Shown: positions 8,234-17,436 of the stretch, piece after piece
How the letters are laid out: every line of letters starts with the position of its first letter
How positions within the stretch are numbered: position 1 is the stretch's first letter
NCBI RefSeq assembly: GCF_000373645.1
Contig: NZ_KB892025.1
Coordinates: forward strand, 18,818 to 82,817
Source: Streptomyces sp. ATexAB-D23
Lineage (GTDB): Bacteria > Actinomycetota > Actinomycetes > Streptomycetales > Streptomycetaceae
Length of the DNA: 64,000 nucleotides
Direction: 5' to 3'
Translations under genes and position numbers: made by a program
Notes under the pieces: generated by a model
What the model saw: only the letters and a program-made list of their open reading frames with translations
What the model was told of the DNA's origin: nothing
Databases searched by the model: none

Positions 8234-9580
8234 ATGATCACCGCTCCCGCGCCCATGCCGGCCGCGTACGACTCCGGGGACACCGCCTGGCTGCTCGCCG
8301 CCACCGCCATGGTCCTGCTCATGACGCCCGGCCTGGCGTTCTTCTACGGCGGCATGGTGCGCACCCGGCACGTGCTCATGATGATCAAGATGAGCTTCGC
8401 CGCGCTCGCCTTCGGCACGCTGCTCTGGTGGGTCATCGGATACACCCTGGCGTTCGGGCCCGATGTGGGAGGGGCCGGGCTCATCGGGAACCTCGACCAC
8501 GTGTTCATGAAGGGCATCCAGCTGAACACGCTGAGCGGCGCCATCCCCACGTACATCTACAGCACCTTCCAGATGGGCTTCGCCATCATCACCGTGGCGC
8601 TGATCAGCGGTTCGATCGCCGACCGCGCCACGATGCGGGGCTGGCTCGTCTTCGTCGTGCTGTGGCTGCTGATCGTCTACATCCCCGCCGCGCACTGGGT
8701 GTTCGACAAGGACGGCTGGATCGTGAAGCACCTCGGCGCCCTGGACTTCGCCGGCGGCCTGCCGGTGGAGCTCAACTCAGGGGTCGCCGGACTCGCCGTC
8801 GCCCTCGTGCTACGGGCACCGCGCGACTTCGCCCGCCGCGAGGAGCGCCCCAACAACATCCCGCTCGTGGTCGTCGGCGTCGGGCTGCTGTGGTTCGGCT
8901 GGTTCGGCTTCAACTCGGGCTCCGCGCTGACCGACCAGGGCACGGCCGCCGCCGCGTTCATCAACACCCAGCTCGGGGCCGCGGGTGCCATGGTGACCTG
9001 GCCGCTGGTCGAGAAGTGGCGCACCGGGCGGGTCACCACCATGGGCGTCGTCTCGTCCGCCGTCGCGGGCATGGTCGCCATCACCCCGGCGTGCGGTGAG
9101 ATCAACACGCTCGGCGCGGTGATCACCGGTCTCGTCGTCGGCGCGGTGTGCGCCTTCGCGATCACGCTGAAGTTCCGGTTCGGCGTGGACGACACGCTCG
9201 ACGTGGTCGGGGTGCACGGAGTCGGCGGGCTGGTCGGCCTGATCATGGTCGGCCTCTTCGCCACCGCGCGCGTCAGCGGCAAGGAGGGCCTCTTCTACGG
9301 CGGCGGCTGGGGCCTGCTCGGCAAGCAGCTCGTCGCGATCGTCTCGATGATCGCCTTCTCGTTCATCCTCACCTGGATCATCGCCAAGGTGGTCGACCTG
9401 ACCGTCGGCTTCCGGGCCAAGGAGGAGTACGGGAACGTTCCTGGCGCGGAGGCGGAGCGGGCCTACGACTTCCAGACCGCCGAGCGCCTCGGCGCGCTGG
9501 TCTCCGGCAAGCGGGTGGCGAGCGACGACGAGCTGGTCAAGCAGATCAGCCGCCTGTTGCGCGCCCGCGAGGACCGCTGA
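8234..9580 (+). CDS. amt: Ammonium transporter (Amt), Glu in twin-His position
   Basis: The 448-residue protein has about 11 membrane helices and Amt motifs such as MTPGLAFFYGGMVR, FQMGFAIITVALISGS, VGLLWFGWFGFNSGSA and DDTLDVVGVHGVGG. Amt carries ammonium across the membrane. The second pore histidine is kept (His328 in VGVHGVGG), but the first is Glu179 in LPVELNSGVAGL, as in some fungal Mep proteins. It follows ureD by 36 bases with GAGGGA before the ATG and has no glnK beside it, so it looks dedicated to the urea operon, exporting or recapturing ammonium. Confidence 0.96.
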   Translation: MITAPAPMPAAYDSGDTAWLLAATAMVLLMTPGLAFFYGGMVRTRHVLMMIKMSFAALAFGTLLWWVIGYTLAFGPDVGGAGLIGNLDHVFMKGIQLNTLSGAIPTYIYSTFQMGFAIITVALISGSIADRATMRGWLVFVVLWLLIVYIPAAHWVFDKDGWIVKHLGALDFAGGLPVELNSGVAGLAVALVLRAPRDFARREERPNNIPLVVVGVGLLWFGWFGFNSGSALTDQGTAAAAFINTQLGAAGAMVTWPLVEKWRTGRVTTMGVVSSAVAGMVAITPACGEINTLGAVITGLVVGAVCAFAITLKFRFGVDDTLDVVGVHGVGGLVGLIMVGLFATARVSGKEGLFYGGGWGLLGKQLVAIVSMIAFSFILTWIIAKVVDLTVGFRAKEEYGNVPGAEAERAYDFQTAERLGALVSGKRVASDDELVKQISRLLRAREDR

Positions 9581-9589
9581 CGAGCCCCA

Positions 9590-10993
9590 CTACCTCCTGG
9601 TCGGGCGCAGGAAGTCGCGGACGAAGGTGCGGTGCCACCAGCAGCCGGTGGCCCGCAGCTCGCGCCACGTGGTGAACCGGTAGCGGAAGACCCTGGCCCG
9701 CACCTGGGCCGGCGGGGCGCCGGGGAACGGGTTGTGCCGGAGCAGCCGCAGCGTGTCCCGGTCGTTCTCCAGCAGCCGCTCCACGAACGGGCCGAACCAG
9801 GCACGGGCGTACGCGGGCGACAGAGCCGCGAACCACATCAGCCAGTCCAGCCGCAGATGGTACGGGGCGAACTGGCGCGGCAGTCTGCGCGGGTCGCCCG
9901 GCTTGCCCCAAAAGCCGTACTCCTTCCACACCGTGCCCGGGTGCACCACCGCGTCGTCGGTGCCCTCGACCACCACCTCCAGCCGGACCCGGCTGACGCT
10001 GCCGAACGCGCCGTACGTGTTGACCAGGTGCAACGGGTCGAAGGACCGGTTCATCACCTGACGGCGGGAGACCAGATTGCGGGCCGGGTGGTAGCTGAGG
10101 GCGAGGATCAGCACGGTCACCGCGATCACCACGACCTCGTACCAGAGGGGCGCACCCCGCTGGGCGGGCGGCTCGGTCAGCGGCGACCAGTCGATGACCG
10201 GCAGGGCGAGCGTGATGGTCAGCCAGTTCAGCCAGGCGAAGTTCCCCGAGAGCACCAGCCACAACTGCGTGACGATCATCAGCCCGGCCGCCACGCTCGC
10301 CACCGGCTGCGGGGTGAGGAGCAGGAACGGGACGAGCAGCTGGGTCACATGGTTGGCCGCCGCCTCCGCCCGGTGCACGGGCCGGGGGAGACGGTGGAAG
10401 AACCAGCTCAGGGGCCCCGGCATCGGCTGGGTCTCGTGATGGAAGTACAGGCACGTCAGATTCCGCCAGCAGGCGTCGCCGCGCCACTTGATGAGCCCGG
10501 CGCCGAACTCCAGCCGGAACAGCACCCACCGCAGCAGCCACAGCACGAGCACCGGTGGCGCCGTGTCCGCGTTGCCCAGGAAGACGGCGAGGAAGCCCGT
10601 TTCCAGGAGCAGCGACTCCCAGCCGAAGCCGTACCAGACGCCGCCGACCTGCACGATCGACAGATACAGCAGCCACGGCAGGGCCCAGAGCGCCATCGCG
10701 GCACCCAGCGGCACCCGGTTGTCCACGCCCACGATCAGCGCGACGGCGACCGCGCAGCCGGTCCAGGCGACCACGGCGAAGAAGCGGTCGGAGTAGTGGA
10801 GGCGGAAGAGGCCGGGCGCGCCGCGCCAGTCGGTGCGCCGCAGGACCTCCGGGGCGGGCAGCATGCCACGTTCACCGATCAGCGCCCGGAACTGGAGCGC
10901 CGCGCTGAGGAACGCGGCCAGATAGACGACGGCGAGGGCCTTCTGAAAGACCAGCCGGCCGAGCCAGTACCCGTCTGCTGTGAACCACTCCAT
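9590..10993 (-). CDS. Lipase maturation factor family membrane protein
   Basis: The 467-residue product has several N-terminal membrane segments followed by a soluble C-terminal domain. The LMF-type regions YLSIVQVGGVWYGFGWESLLLE, RWVLFRLEFGAGLIKWRGD and FAPYHLRLDWLMWFAAL are visible. Eukaryotic LMF1 helps lipases fold in the ER; bacterial members are of unknown role. The start is the ATG giving MEWFTADGYW because the longer upstream frame is Arg/Pro-rich and unlike the family. No lipase gene is adjacent. Confidence 0.88.
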   Translation of the reverse strand: MEWFTADGYWLGRLVFQKALAVVYLAAFLSAALQFRALIGERGMLPAPEVLRRTDWRGAPGLFRLHYSDRFFAVVAWTGCAVAVALIVGVDNRVPLGAAMALWALPWLLYLSIVQVGGVWYGFGWESLLLETGFLAVFLGNADTAPPVLVLWLLRWVLFRLEFGAGLIKWRGDACWRNLTCLYFHHETQPMPGPLSWFFHRLPRPVHRAEAAANHVTQLLVPFLLLTPQPVASVAAGLMIVTQLWLVLSGNFAWLNWLTITLALPVIDWSPLTEPPAQRGAPLWYEVVVIAVTVLILALSYHPARNLVSRRQVMNRSFDPLHLVNTYGAFGSVSRVRLEVVVEGTDDAVVHPGTVWKEYGFWGKPGDPRRLPRQFAPYHLRLDWLMWFAALSPAYARAWFGPFVERLLENDRDTLRLLRHNPFPGAPPAQVRARVFRYRFTTWRELRATGCWWHRTFVRDFLRPTRR

Positions 10994-11127
10994 CGCTACC
11001 AGTATCGGGCCGCCACCCCCCGCGCGCCGTACAGGCTCCGGGCGCCGTCCGTTTGCGGCGGGCCGGGAAGTGCGGCAGACATGAGGGGAGCGACCGGGAG
11101 ACCGGTGACCAGGCAGGAGACCTCTTC

Positions 11128-12312
11128 GTGCACTCACGCATACGTCTGCGACGCACCGCGCCCGCCCTTCTCTCCGCCGGCCTCCTCCTCGCCGCGGGCT
11201 GCGCACAGGAGACCTCACGGCCCGCGAGCACGACCGCCGAGGACGTCCTGCTCCAGGCAGCCGCCGACACCGGCCCGTCCCCGTTCACCGGCTCCTCGGC
11301 CGCCGCGCCCGTTGCGGCGCCGGGCACGCACCCCGACAGCCGCTCCCCGGCACCGCCCGGCGGCGGGAAGCCGCTCACCCGCACCGGATCGACGCCCGGC
11401 CTCTACGGCGGAACGCGCGCCGTCCCGTCCTGCGACGTCGAGACCCAGATCCGCATGCTCGCCGCGGACCCGGCCAGGGAAGCGGCCTTCGCGCGCACCG
11501 TGTCCGTCGGCCCCGCCCGGGTCCCCGCCTTCCTGCGCGCCCTGACCCCCGTCCTGCTGCGCGCCGACACCCTGGTCACCGGCCATGGTTACCGCGCGGG
11601 CTCGGTCACCGCGTTCCGGTCCGTGCTCCAGGCGGGCACCGCGGTCATGGTCGACGGCCGCGGCCTCCCGCGCGTCCGCTGCGCGTGCGGCAACCCCCTG
11701 GACCCGCCGGGCGGGGCGGCGGCGGGCGCCGCGGCCGGCAAGGGGGAGCGCTGGGCGGGGTTCGATCCGGCGCGAACGGTGGTGATCGAGCCCGCCGCCC
11801 GGCCCGTGACCGAGCTGGTGATCGTCGATGTGGAGCACCGGACGTGGATCGCGCGGCCCTCGGGCGACGGGGGTGCCGGGGACCGGGCCCCCGCGGTGCC
11901 GCCGCCCTACGGCCCCGGCACGGACATCACGGGCACGCTCCCCGAACTGCCGCCCACCGGTACGAAGGAACCCCGGCCGCCGAAGAGGTCCGAGCGGCCC
12001 GAGGAGCCGGCGGAGCCGACGCCGTCCCGCTCCCGGCCGCCCGGCGACTGCCCGCCGTCCGCCGGGCCGACGCCGCCCGGCGAGCCGGCGGGCGCCGCCG
12101 GCGTACCCGCCAGATCGCCGGGGGAGACGAACTGCCCCACGCCCACCGGGGCTCCCACCGAGCCCCAGCCGGATGAGCCCCGGTCCGATGAGCCCGAGCC
12201 GGACGAGCCGCCGCGCGATCCCGTGCCGTCCATGACCGGCGAGCCGCAGACGTCCATCCAGCTGCCCCGGCACGAGCGGCCGGTGGACGGCGGCGCGGCG
12301 CGGCGGCGGTGA
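11128..12312 (+). CDS. Secreted lipoprotein, DUF6777-like
   Basis: A GTG start after AGGAGA gives 394 residues with an Arg-rich n-region, hydrophobic core and lipobox LLAAGC at about residue 25. A middle domain (about residues 90-240) contains PGLYGGTRAVPSCDVETQ, YRAGSVTAFRSVLQAGTAVMVD and paired cysteines in RVRCACGNP, which resembles the Streptomyces DUF6777 lipoproteins. The last ~130 residues are low-complexity Pro/Glu/Thr sequence, probably a cell-wall-spanning tail. Function unknown. Confidence 0.82.
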   Translation: MHSRIRLRRTAPALLSAGLLLAAGCAQETSRPASTTAEDVLLQAAADTGPSPFTGSSAAAPVAAPGTHPDSRSPAPPGGGKPLTRTGSTPGLYGGTRAVPSCDVETQIRMLAADPAREAAFARTVSVGPARVPAFLRALTPVLLRADTLVTGHGYRAGSVTAFRSVLQAGTAVMVDGRGLPRVRCACGNPLDPPGGAAAGAAAGKGERWAGFDPARTVVIEPAARPVTELVIVDVEHRTWIARPSGDGGAGDRAPAVPPPYGPGTDITGTLPELPPTGTKEPRPPKRSERPEEPAEPTPSRSRPPGDCPPSAGPTPPGEPAGAAGVPARSPGETNCPTPTGAPTEPQPDEPRSDEPEPDEPPRDPVPSMTGEPQTSIQLPRHERPVDGGAARRR

Positions 12313-12323
12313 GGGCGGCGGGC

Positions 12324-13757
12324 TCACTCCTCGGTGGGCAGCCAGTTCCCGTGGAGGCCCAGCGGGACCCGCACCGGGATGCGCACCCGGGCCACCGGGC
12401 CCGCCGTCGGGTCCTCGGAGGGGATGACGAGCAGCCAGCTGCTCGCGTCGGTCCGGTCGGTGGCGTACGTCATCCAGTAGCCGCCCGCCCCGGGGCCGGT
12501 GCCCGGGACGGGGGCGAAGACCGGCTCGCCCACCGACAGGTTCCCGGCCCGCCACGCGAGATGCCGGCCCGAGGGATCGCCGCCGTCGTACCAGCGCAGT
12601 TCGTCGAACTCGCCCGGCAACAGGTCCGGGTTGCCCGAATCCGCGGCCACGGCCAACTGGCGGTGGCGCCGGCCGATCAGCCGGTCGTCGGTGCGGGGGA
12701 GCTCCATCCTGGCGTCGTCCAGCACGGTGCGGCGCATGGTGCCCGCCTCGGGGTCGATGACCGCGCGCACCAGGCCCGCGTGGTTGGGCCGGCCGCCTTC
12801 GTCGGGTGCGCCCATGGCCAGGCGCGTCCACTGCACGTAGTCGAGCACCACGTTCCCGCCGTCGGGCTCGGTGTCGAAGGCGTTGACCGTGTGCCACAGC
12901 CAGAAGGCGTCGTCGGACGCCCAGCGCACCGGGCCGCCGTCGCGGGGGACCAGAGCGACCCGGGTGCCGCGCTCGGGCCGCCAGTCGATCATGGAGCCGC
13001 CGTGCATGGCCGCGTCGATGTCGAAGAACACGGGCGCCAGCACGATCACCAGGAAGCGCGGTGTCAGCGCCATGTCGTGGATCATCATCGGTTCGTCCAC
13101 CCCGTCGATCGTGGTCGGGCCGCGCACCACGTCACCGGTGCGGCCGATCGCGGACCAGGTGAGGTGAGGCGGCTCCAGGCCGTAGCAGAAGACGAGCATC
13201 TCGCCGGTGACCGGGTCGGTCTTCGGATGCGCGGTGATCCCGGCCGGCAGCGCCCCGCCGAACGTCTCCTTCCCCGCGGTCTCCAGCTCCGGTGTCATCA
13301 GGAACGGGCAGTCGGACTCGGCGAGGGCCAGCAGCCGTCCCGCGTGGCGCACCACGTTGATGTCGGGCATGTCGCGAAAGGTGCCGGCCAGCTCCGGTCC
13401 GACGTCGGGTTCCCGGGGCAGGATCATCGACTCGATCCCGCCCCACAGCGCCCGCCCGGCCCGTTCCTCGGCGATCACGGCCGGGGTCCGCACGAACCGG
13501 TTGCGGTAGCGGGCCCGGCCGCCGGAGATCCACACCCCGTGCAGCATGCCGTCCCCGTCGATGGGGTAGAGGTACGAACCGATCGGGGTGAAGCGGGGGT
13601 TGGGGCCGTTGCGCAGGAAGACCCCGTCCAGTTCGTCCGGCAGCGAGCCCGTCACCCGGAGGTCCGCCTCGTCGACCTCCTCGGTGACCGGGGCGAAGCG
13701 GCCGGAGAGATGGACGACGCGGCTCGGGTCGAAGGGGTGTGCGGCATGTGCGGCCAT
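12324..13757 (-). CDS. Carotenoid oxygenase (carotenoid cleavage dioxygenase family)
   Basis: The 477-residue protein belongs to the RPE65/CCD beta-propeller family. The four iron-binding histidines can be placed in GITAHPK, MMIHDMAL, WLWHTVNAF and the C-terminal LHGNWLPTEE. FLRNGPNPRF near residue 47 is the typical N-terminal motif. Such enzymes cleave carotenoids or related stilbenes with O2. No carotenoid synthesis gene is in the window, so the substrate is open. It converges on the lipoprotein gene with only 11 bases between stops. Confidence 0.94.
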   Translation of the reverse strand: MAAHAAHPFDPSRVVHLSGRFAPVTEEVDEADLRVTGSLPDELDGVFLRNGPNPRFTPIGSYLYPIDGDGMLHGVWISGGRARYRNRFVRTPAVIAEERAGRALWGGIESMILPREPDVGPELAGTFRDMPDINVVRHAGRLLALAESDCPFLMTPELETAGKETFGGALPAGITAHPKTDPVTGEMLVFCYGLEPPHLTWSAIGRTGDVVRGPTTIDGVDEPMMIHDMALTPRFLVIVLAPVFFDIDAAMHGGSMIDWRPERGTRVALVPRDGGPVRWASDDAFWLWHTVNAFDTEPDGGNVVLDYVQWTRLAMGAPDEGGRPNHAGLVRAVIDPEAGTMRRTVLDDARMELPRTDDRLIGRRHRQLAVAADSGNPDLLPGEFDELRWYDGGDPSGRHLAWRAGNLSVGEPVFAPVPGTGPGAGGYWMTYATDRTDASSWLLVIPSEDPTAGPVARVRIPVRVPLGLHGNWLPTEE

Positions 13758-13946
13758 GGCGGGCCTCCCTCGCCGGGGGCTGTACGCGCCCGGCTGCGGC
13801 CGGGCTGACCCTCAATTGAATCCCCGGCCCCGACGCGTCGCAACGCGGAACGGGCGCCGTCCGCGCGGGATGCGGCGGCCCGGCCACGGGCCCACCATGG
13901 AAGACGCGGCAGGTCGCCGCGCGGGCCGCACCCCCGGAGGTGTCCG

Positions 13947-14543
13947 GTGAATCAAGCCCGTCCGGGACGGCGGACCGGGAATCTGTTCTTCGCGTTCGCC
14001 CCGTGGATCCTCTTCATCGTCATCGCCTCTCCCAGCACCTGGGAGTACGCCGCGCTGGCCGCCCTGGTGGCCGCCGTGGTCCTCAACCTCCCGGACATGC
14101 GCCGGGGTTCCTTCAAGGTCCTGGAAGTCACCGGGATCGTCTTCTTCGCGGTCCTCAGCGTCCTGGCACTGTTCCTGGACCGGCACGACATGTACTGGGT
14201 GGAGAGATACGCCCAGGTCCTGTCCAGCGGCGTGATCGCGGTGGTGGCGCTCGGCTCGCTGGCCTTCGTCCCGTTCACGGAGCAGTACGCCCGCCAGTCC
14301 ACGCCCCGCGAGGTGTGGGGCTCGCCCGTCTTCCGCCATGTCAACAGGGTGCTGACGCTGCTCTGGGGCGCGGTCTTCGCCGTCACGGCCCTGCTGGGTC
14401 TCCTGGCACTGCACACCTCGTCCGGCGCCGACTGGTACAACTGGATCATCCCCGTCGTCCTGCTGGTCCTCGCCGTCCGGTTCACCGAGCGCTACCCGGA
14501 CCACGTGCGCGAGCGGGCCCGTGACGCACACGCCTCCCCATGA
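13947..14543 (+). CDS. Hypothetical multi-pass membrane protein
   Basis: A GTG start after GGAGG gives 198 residues with about five hydrophobic segments (for example FFAFAPWILFIVIASP, IVFFAVLSVLALFL and WIIPVVLLVLAV) and a basic C-terminus. I do not recognise a named family or any catalytic motif. It is divergent from the carotenoid oxygenase and is followed by the chitinase promoter, so it is probably monocistronic. Confidence 0.85.
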   Translation: MNQARPGRRTGNLFFAFAPWILFIVIASPSTWEYAALAALVAAVVLNLPDMRRGSFKVLEVTGIVFFAVLSVLALFLDRHDMYWVERYAQVLSSGVIAVVALGSLAFVPFTEQYARQSTPREVWGSPVFRHVNRVLTLLWGAVFAVTALLGLLALHTSSGADWYNWIIPVVLLVLAVRFTERYPDHVRERARDAHASP

Positions 14544-14560
14544 GCCCAGCGGCCCCACTT

Positions 14561-14602
14561 TGGTCCAGACCTATTGACGGAAGGTCTGGACCACTTTACG
14601 TT
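14561..14602 (+). promoter_or_regulatory. Chitinase promoter with two DasR-type (dre) operators
   Basis: TGGTCCAGACCT (14561-14572) and its exact inverse AGGTCTGGACCA (14582-14593) flank and overlap a promoter with -35 TTGACG (14574-14579), a 17-base spacer and -10 TACGTT (14597-14602). The 12-mers match the DasR operator core known from Streptomyces chitin genes, where DasR represses and glucosamine-6-phosphate relieves. The second copy fills the spacer. DasR binding here is inferred. Confidence 0.85.
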
Positions 14603-14666
14603 GGGCGGCGTTCACGATCCGGTTGCGTGTTGTCAGGGGCATGCCAAACCAGGAAGAGGTAGCGCC

Positions 14667-15722
14667 ATGTTCGGTCGCACATCACGTCTGCTGGGGGTCG
14701 GCCTCGCGGCGGCGTGCATCGTACCGATGCTCGTCGCGGCCAAGCCGGGCACCGTGGCGCAGGAGGACACCTGCGCGGTCAAGTCGAAGCCCGCGGGCAA
14801 GGTGCTCCAGGGGTACTGGGAGAACTGGGACGGCGCGTCCAACGGGGTGCACCCGCCGCTGGGCTGGATCCCGGTCACCGACAGCCGCATCACGGAGCAC
14901 GGCTACAACGTGATCAACGCGGCCTTCCCGGTCATCCTCTCGGACGGCACCGTCCAGTGGGAGGACGGGATGGACTCGACCGTCAAGGTCCCGACCCCGG
15001 CCGAGATGTGCGAGGCGAAGGCGTCCGGGCTCACCACCCTGATGTCGATCGGCGGTGCCACCGCGGGCATCGACCTCAGCTCCAGCGCCGTCGCCGACCG
15101 CTTCGTCGACACGGTGGTGCCGATCCTGAAGAAGTACAACTTCGACGGCATCGACATCGACATCGAGACCGGTCTCAGCGGCACGGGCGACATCAACCAG
15201 TTGTCCCCCTCGCAGTCCAACCTGATCCGCATCATCGACGGTGTGCTCGCGCGGATGCCGTCCAACTTCGGCCTGACGATGGCGCCCGAGACGGCGTACG
15301 TCACGGGCGGCAGCGTCGTCTACGGCTCGATCTGGGGCGCCTACCTGCCCATCGTGAAGAAGTACGCGGACAACGGCCGGCTCTGGTGGCTGAACATGCA
15401 GTACTACAACGGCAGCATGTACGGCTGCTCCGGCGACTCCTACTCCGCCGGCACCGTGGAGGGCTTCACCGCGCAGACGGACTGTCTGGACAAGGGACTC
15501 GTCATCCAGGGCACCACGATCAGGGTCCCCTACGACAAGCAGGTCCCCGGACTGCCCGCCCAGGCGGGCGCCGGCGGCGGCTACATGGCGCCCGGCCTCG
15601 TCTCGCAGGCCTGGAACCACTACGGCGACAGCCTCAAGGGGCTGATGACCTGGTCGCTGAACTGGGACGGTTCCAAGAACTGGACCTTCGGCGACAACGT
15701 GAAGGCGCTCCAGGGACGCTGA
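14667..15722 (+). CDS. Secreted chitinase, GH18, single catalytic domain
   Basis: The 351-residue product has a Sec signal peptide (about residues 1-30) and a GH18 barrel with GLTTLMSIGGAT and the catalytic DxxDxDxE motif in FDGIDIDIET near residue 170. LWWLNMQYYNG and LMTWSLNWD are further GH18 segments. No chitin-binding module is present, unlike the second chitinase at 43-45 kb. It hydrolyses beta-1,4-N-acetylglucosamine polymers outside the cell. AGGAAGAGG precedes the ATG, and the DasR-type promoter above predicts chitin induction. Confidence 0.96.
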   Translation: MFGRTSRLLGVGLAAACIVPMLVAAKPGTVAQEDTCAVKSKPAGKVLQGYWENWDGASNGVHPPLGWIPVTDSRITEHGYNVINAAFPVILSDGTVQWEDGMDSTVKVPTPAEMCEAKASGLTTLMSIGGATAGIDLSSSAVADRFVDTVVPILKKYNFDGIDIDIETGLSGTGDINQLSPSQSNLIRIIDGVLARMPSNFGLTMAPETAYVTGGSVVYGSIWGAYLPIVKKYADNGRLWWLNMQYYNGSMYGCSGDSYSAGTVEGFTAQTDCLDKGLVIQGTTIRVPYDKQVPGLPAQAGAGGGYMAPGLVSQAWNHYGDSLKGLMTWSLNWDGSKNWTFGDNVKALQGR

Positions 15723-15740
15723 CGCCCGCCCCGCCTGCGG

Positions 15741-15783
15741 CGAGGGCCCCGCACGACCCGGACCGGGTCGTGCGGGGCCCTCG
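15741..15783. terminator. Bidirectional terminator, 20-bp perfect stem
   Basis: A perfect 20-bp inverted repeat (15741-15760 with 15764-15783) with a three-base loop lies between the convergent chitinase and ferredoxin reductase genes. Confidence 0.88.
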
Positions 15784-15792
15784 CCGTACGTG

Positions 15793-17160
15793 TCAGCTGC
15801 CGGCCTCCGAGGCGTCCAGCATGGCCTCGCGCTCCACGACCTTGATCCGCTCGCGGTCCTGCTCCGCGCCCAGGGCCCGCTCGTGCGCGTCCAGGCGGTA
15901 CCAGCCCTCGCGGGTGGTGTAGCGGATGCCGCGCGCCTGGAGGAAGTCGGTGACCGCGTCCGGCTCGGGCTGCGCCGGGGCGGGCAGCCGGCCCGCGGCG
16001 TGGTCCTCCAGCAGGCAGGCGACCGTCTCGTTGGCATCGCCCTTGGTGTGGCCGATCAGGCCGATCGGTCCCCGCTTGATCCAGCCGGTGACGTACACCG
16101 ACTCCATCGGCTCCCCGCCCGCCAGCACCCGGCCCGCGGCGTGCGGCACGGTGCCGGACGCGACGTCGAAGGGCAGCTTCGGCAGCTCCTGCGAGTAGTA
16201 GCCCACCGCCCGGTAGACGCTCCGCACGTCCCAGTCGTGGAAGGTGCCGGTGCCCCGCACATTGCCGGTGCCGTCCAGCTCGGTGCGCTCGGTGCGCAGG
16301 CCGACGACGCGGCCGTCCTCGCCGAGGATTTCCACCGGGGACTCGAAGAAGTGCAGGAACAGCTTGTGCGGACGGTCGCCGACATCGCGGATCGCCCAGT
16401 TCTCCAGCGTGGAGGCGACCATGTTGGCCTGCTTGTTCCCGCGCCGGGTCTCGATCGAACCCGCGTCGTAGTCGATGTCCTCGGGGTTGACGATGACCTC
16501 GATGTTCGGCGAGTGGTCCAGCTCCCGCAGCTCCATCGGGCTGAACTTGGCCTGCGCCGGGCCGCGCCGCCCGAAGACGTGCACCTCCAGGGCCTTGTTC
16601 GCCTTGAGGCCGTCGTAGACGTTGGCGGGGATCTCCGTGGGCAGCAGCTCGTCGGCCGTCTTGGCCAGGATGCGGGCCACGTCCAGGGCGACGTTGCCGA
16701 CGCCCAGCACGGCGACCTTCTCGGCCTCCAGCGGCCAGGTGCGCGGCACGTCCGGGTGACCGTCGTACCAGGAGACGAAGTCGGCGGCCCCGTAGGAACC
16801 GTCCAGTTCGTTGCCCGGGATGTCCAGGGCGCGGTCCGCGTCGGCGCCGGTCGAGAAGATCACCGCGTCGTAGAAGGTCCGCAGCTCGTCGAGGCCCAGG
16901 TCGTTCGGGTAGTCGACGTTGCCGAAGAGCCGCAGCTGCGGCTTGTCCAGCACCTGGTGCAGCGCCTGCACGATGCCCTTGATGCGCGGGTGGTCGGGGG
17001 CCACGCCGTAGCGGATCAGGCCGAAGGGCGCGGGCATCCGCTCGAACAGGTCGATGGAGACGCCCGGGTCGGCGGCGGCGTCGGATTTGAGCAGCGCGTC
17101 CGCTGCGTAGATGCCGGCGGGACCGGCTCCGACGATGGCGACGCGGACGGGGCGTGTCAT
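15793..17160 (-). CDS. fprA: Ferredoxin/adrenodoxin-NADP+ reductase (FprA-like)
   Basis: The 455-residue flavoprotein has an FAD-binding VAIVGAGPAGIYAADALL at residues 7-24, an NADP-binding VAVLGVGNVALDVARIL near residue 150, and the conserved PAPFGLIRYGVAPDHP and TGWIKRGPIGLIGHTKGDANET segments. This matches the adrenodoxin-reductase type FprA of actinobacteria, which passes electrons from NADPH to ferredoxins, for example for P450s. A possible iron box lies upstream. Confidence 0.95.
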   Translation of the reverse strand: MTRPVRVAIVGAGPAGIYAADALLKSDAAADPGVSIDLFERMPAPFGLIRYGVAPDHPRIKGIVQALHQVLDKPQLRLFGNVDYPNDLGLDELRTFYDAVIFSTGADADRALDIPGNELDGSYGAADFVSWYDGHPDVPRTWPLEAEKVAVLGVGNVALDVARILAKTADELLPTEIPANVYDGLKANKALEVHVFGRRGPAQAKFSPMELRELDHSPNIEVIVNPEDIDYDAGSIETRRGNKQANMVASTLENWAIRDVGDRPHKLFLHFFESPVEILGEDGRVVGLRTERTELDGTGNVRGTGTFHDWDVRSVYRAVGYYSQELPKLPFDVASGTVPHAAGRVLAGGEPMESVYVTGWIKRGPIGLIGHTKGDANETVACLLEDHAAGRLPAPAQPEPDAVTDFLQARGIRYTTREGWYRLDAHERALGAEQDRERIKVVEREAMLDASEAGS

Positions 17161-17203
17161 GGCGAGCTGTTCCTTCGAACGGATGAGCAGAAGCGGGGCC
17201 GGG

Positions 17204-17224
17204 TTGGTAAGGCAAGGCTTAGTC
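17204..17224 (-). promoter_or_regulatory. Possible iron box (DmdR/IdeR type)
   Basis: The stretch TTGGTAAGGCAAGGCTTAGTC, about 45-65 bases upstream of the ferredoxin reductase start, resembles actinobacterial iron-box sequences built from TTAGG/AAGGCTTA units. The match is by eye and imperfect at the outer bases. Confidence 0.35.
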
Positions 17225-17436
17225 GACCCCCGCCGGACACGTTAGCCGCTGCTTCGGCCCGGTTTCGGGGCGGGTGCCGTGTTACCAGGCGGTATCCGGC
17301 CTCCGTCCCGGTCGGCCGATGCTGCAATTCCGTGGAAACCGGCCCTTCCGGACCTTCCGTAAATGTGTTCCATTGCACATTCACCAGGTGGACGGCTCGG
17401 TCGAAGATTCGGACAAATGGTGGCAGAGTGACGCAC

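Noticed and set aside
15790..17436. Long plus-strand frame leading into the PP2C regulator
   Set aside because: It is antisense to fprA and has no family features; PAS homology begins only after 17437.
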